Assembly (NCBI GenBank): GCA_039026975.1
Contig: JBCCLI010000290.1
Coordinates: 1-8,402, forward strand
Reading direction: 5' to 3'
Length of the DNA: 8,402 nucleotides
Origin: JBCBKZ01 sp039026975
GTDB taxonomy: Bacteria; Bacteroidota; Bacteroidia; J057
The position numbers and the translations under genes were made by a program. This document shows, in pieces, positions 5,623 to 8,402 of this stretch (position 1 is the first letter of the stretch; every line of letters starts with the position of its first letter). The notes below the pieces were generated by a model. It worked only from the letters and a program-made list of their open reading frames with translations. It was not told the DNA's origin and ran no database searches.

Positions 5623-8402
5623 AAACGATTTTTAATGTTTCTGATCACCTCCCTTATATTTATGGAGGCTATGGTAGCTCAAAGTATAAGCGGAAGCATT
5701 GTATCAGAAGCAGATGGCTTACCCCTAGGCAACGCTAGAGTCCTTATAAAAGGAACGGCTACAGGGGTAATCGCTGACCAAGATGGAAAATTCTCCATCC
5801 AAGCTCAACCTACAGATGTTCTTCAAGTATCTTATTTAGGATACGAAACCCTAGAAGTAACAGTAGGTAATCAAACGACTCTTACCATTACCATGATCTT
5901 GAGTGATCGTAGCCTTGATGAGGTAATAGTGGTAGGGTATGGAACACAAGGAAGGGCCAAAGTTACAGGTGCTATCAGTTCAGTAGATGGAGAAACCCTG
6001 GCTGAATTACCCGTAGTAAGTGTAGATCAGGCCTTACAAGGACGTGCAGCTGGTGTCTATGTGGCTAATACGGGTTCTCCGGGACAAGGTGCCACAGTGA
6101 GGATTCGAGGAGTAGGTACGGTAGGGAATAATAATCCCCTGTATGTAATAGACGGAGTACCTGCAGGCGGCCTAAATGAAATCAATCCTAATGACATTGA
6201 ATCTGTAGAGGTACTTAAAGATGCCTCAGCCGCTGCCATTTATGGGTCCAGGGCTGCCAATGGAGTTGTATTGGTTACTACTAAAAAAGGAAAGGTAGGA
6301 AGACCCGTAGTAAGCTTTGACGGGTACTTTGGTGTTCAGAATGTCTGGAGAACACTGGACCTACTTGAGAGTGATGACTACATTACCTACGCTACTGAAA
6401 TCCAACAAAATGCAGATCCAGCTCTCCCTCCACCTTCTCGTTTTACAGATCCTGCCTTTGGGTCTTATCGCACGGAAACTGACTGGCAGGATGAGGTATT
6501 CAGGTCTGCCCTGATTCAAGAGTATAACCTTGCTATTTCAGGTGGCGCCCCTAATGCTACGTACAGAGTTAGTGGAGGCTATTTAAACCAGGAAGGAACT
6601 ATTGTAGGAACAGACTATGAAAGGTATACCTTCCGTATCAATTCCGACTTTAAGGTACATGATAGAGTAAGAATAGGTCAGACATTGACCTTGGCATATG
6701 GCACCCGTAATAATGAAAGAAACGGGGGAACTAACCGCTCTATCCTGGAGCATGCCATCAAATCTGCCCCTTATCAGCCCATATTTGATCCAGCAAATCT
6801 AGGAGGGTTTAAAGGGCCTGACCAGGCAGATAATAATGATGCGGAAAATCCCATCCGTCTTCAATCTCTTGGAATAGCGAGTGATGAGGTCTTAAAGCTA
6901 CTGGGTACAGCTTATGCTGAAGTAGATATTTTGGAGGGGCTCACGTTCAAGACCTTAGTAGGACTTGATATGGCCTACACTACTAATATCAGCTTTAACC
7001 CTGCCTTCAGAGATGGAGAGTTTCATGATCGTCCTGTGGCTGAGGTGAATGAAGCCAGAAGAAGCTTCATTTCTCCTCTGTTCACTAACTCACTGAACTA
7101 CACTAAATCTTTTGGTAGCCATAACTTGGACCTTTTGGGGGTTATTGAGTACCAAAGTTTTGATAATTCATTTGTGCTAGGAGCAGGAGAAAATGCCCTA
7201 TCTAATGAAATACGTTCTTTGCGAGGAGTCTCAGCAGATAACGTAGATGGGTTGATTCTTGACTGGGCACTGATTTCTTACATCGGTAGATTAAACTATG
7301 ATTATGCCGGGAAATATATTTTATCAGCCACTATTCGTCGTGATGGTTCCTCTCGCTTTGGTCCGGCTAATAAGTGGGGTGTATTTCCTTCCTTCTCTGT
7401 AGGATGGAATGTGGCACGTGAAGGATTCATGGATAATGTGGAACAGATTTCTACTTTAAAGTTTAGGGGAAGCTGGGGACAAACAGGTAACCAGAGTATA
7501 GGAGAATATGGATTCTTAGCTACAGTAAACCAAAACTTTAACTATAACTTCAACGGCAACCTACAAGGGGCTGCTACTATTTCAGCACTCGCAAACGAAA
7601 ATCTTCAGTGGGAAACTACCACTATTACTAATATTGGTCTTGACTTTGGCCTCTTTAATGATGCCTTACAGGGTAGCATTGAATACTACATCAATGAAAC
7701 GGAAGACATTCTCGTAAATATACCGCTTCCTATCTCGTTGGGATTTGATGGCTCTCCGCGTGTTAATGCAGGGATAGCTGAAACAAGTGGTATGGACTTT
7801 GCCTTGAACTACAATCAGCTAGCAGGTGACTTCCAGTGGAGTGTGGGCGCTAATATGGGTCTCATCATTAATAATGAAGTGACAGACCTAGGCCAAGGAC
7901 AGCCCATCAATGGACCTACCTTTGAAAGTGATGCCGTTACCCGTACAGAAGTAGGAGAATCTATTTTCTCTTTCTGGGGATGGAAGACTGACGGTATTTT
8001 CCAGACACAAGAAGAGATAAATAATCATGCCACCCAAAGTAATGCATCTCCAGGTGATATACGGTTTGTAGATGTAGCTGGTCCTGCTGATGAAAACGGA
8101 AATCCAACTGGACCTGATGGGGTGATTGATGCGAATGATAGAACCTTCCTGGGATCCCCTATTCCAGATTTTACTTACGGCATCAATGGGAATATCTATT
8201 ATAAGGACTTTGATCTAACCTTATTCCTTCAGGGTGTGCAAGGAAATCTTATTTACAATACCACCCGCTATGACCTGGAAGGAATGACGCGTGTATTTAA
8301 CGCTGGGACAGAAGTGCTAAACCGCTGGACAGGACCGGGTACCTCTAATGAGATCCCAAGAGGGGTTTCAGGTGATCCCAATAGAAATACACGTATGTCT
8401 GA
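5614..8402 (+). CDS. SusC/RagA-family TonB-dependent outer-membrane transporter (3' partial)
   Basis: The frame runs uninterrupted from ATG 5614 to the right edge (929 full codons). The start is fixed by a good signal peptide (MNLKR, a hydrophobic core, likely cleavage after MVA at residue 22) and by an in-frame TAA at 5539-5541 with no ATG in between. Residues about 24-96 form a carboxypeptidase-regulatory-like beta-sandwich (GTATGVIADQDGKFSI, LQVSYLGYE). The TonB box region is LDEVIVVGYGTQ (101-112). The plug follows, ending with SVEVLKDASAAAIYGSRAANGVVLVTTKKG (about 197-226), a SusC-family hallmark; the rest is the beta-barrel. Near the break, DGVIDANDRTFLGSPIPDFTYG (about 835-856) is the usual late-barrel motif, so with family lengths near 1000 residues only the last strands are missing. 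There is no STN domain before the regulatory-like domain, so control through a FecR/sigma transducer is not expected. A SusD-like partner should lie just downstream. The ligand cannot be deduced. Confidence 0.95.
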   Translation, partial: MNLKRFLMFLITSLIFMEAMVAQSISGSIVSEADGLPLGNARVLIKGTATGVIADQDGKFSIQAQPTDVLQVSYLGYETLEVTVGNQTTLTITMILSDRSLDEVIVVGYGTQGRAKVTGAISSVDGETLAELPVVSVDQALQGRAAGVYVANTGSPGQGATVRIRGVGTVGNNNPLYVIDGVPAGGLNEINPNDIESVEVLKDASAAAIYGSRAANGVVLVTTKKGKVGRPVVSFDGYFGVQNVWRTLDLLESDDYITYATEIQQNADPALPPPSRFTDPAFGSYRTETDWQDEVFRSALIQEYNLAISGGAPNATYRVSGGYLNQEGTIVGTDYERYTFRINSDFKVHDRVRIGQTLTLAYGTRNNERNGGTNRSILEHAIKSAPYQPIFDPANLGGFKGPDQADNNDAENPIRLQSLGIASDEVLKLLGTAYAEVDILEGLTFKTLVGLDMAYTTNISFNPAFRDGEFHDRPVAEVNEARRSFISPLFTNSLNYTKSFGSHNLDLLGVIEYQSFDNSFVLGAGENALSNEIRSLRGVSADNVDGLILDWALISYIGRLNYDYAGKYILSATIRRDGSSRFGPANKWGVFPSFSVGWNVAREGFMDNVEQISTLKFRGSWGQTGNQSIGEYGFLATVNQNFNYNFNGNLQGAATISALANENLQWETTTITNIGLDFGLFNDALQGSIEYYINETEDILVNIPLPISLGFDGSPRVNAGIAETSGMDFALNYNQLAGDFQWSVGANMGLIINNEVTDLGQGQPINGPTFESDAVTRTEVGESIFSFWGWKTDGIFQTQEEINNHATQSNASPGDIRFVDVAGPADENGNPTGPDGVIDANDRTFLGSPIPDFTYGINGNIYYKDFDLTLFLQGVQGNLIYNTTRYDLEGMTRVFNAGTEVLNRWTGPGTSNEIPRGVSGDPNRNTRMS

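Noticed and set aside
6057..6514. Two short open frames of 60 and 65 codons (6057-6239 minus, 6317-6514 plus)
   Set aside because: Both are out of frame or antisense within the well-supported SusC-type gene.
1..8402. A new defence, mobile or RNA-based system
   Set aside because: All long reading frames belong to recognisable secretion and uptake families; no nuclease, reverse transcriptase, transposase, toxin-antitoxin pair, repeat array or structured RNA was seen.

Overview
The window looks like a chromosomal stretch from a Bacteroidota bacterium, probably a free-living, polymer- or debris-feeding lineage (Cytophagales or Saprospirales style; the class is a guess). The reasons are a type IX secretion (T9SS) type A sorting domain, a SusC/RagA-type TonB-dependent transporter, a large FG-GAP/VCBS-ASPIC lipoprotein, moderate AT richness, and start codons without strong Shine-Dalgarno sequences. 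No RNA genes, insertion sequences, CRISPR arrays or integration signs were seen.

Layout: (1) 2-1714, plus strand: the C-terminal part of a secreted subtilisin-family (S8) protease with two cysteine-rich fibronectin type III-like modules, a GEVED domain and a T9SS C-terminal sorting domain. Its N-terminus lies beyond the left edge. (2) 1715-1782: a 68-base convergent gap with no clear terminator. (3) 1783-5295, minus strand: an intact 1170-residue lipoprotein with thirteen Asp-rich FG-GAP/VCBS calcium-loop repeats, seven before and six after a central ASPIC/UnbV domain, which suggests two beta-propellers. (4) 5296-5613: a 318-base divergent intergenic region with weak Bacteroidota promoter-like matches and several short inverted or direct repeats. 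(5) 5614-8402, plus strand: a SusC/RagA-type outer-membrane transporter that runs off the right edge at residue 929, probably less than 100 residues short of its end.

How they may work together: the transporter is expected to pair with a SusD-like lipoprotein just past the right edge and to import a nutrient with TonB energy. The divergent propeller lipoprotein is probably a surface protein of the same locus, perhaps for substrate capture or contact, but its function is not established. The secreted protease is on the far side of a convergent junction and is probably a separate transcription unit, though it is consistent with an extracellular degradative lifestyle. The substrate cannot be read from the sequence. 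I found no convincing new system. The least explained elements are the propeller lipoprotein and the repeat-rich control region at 5296-5622.
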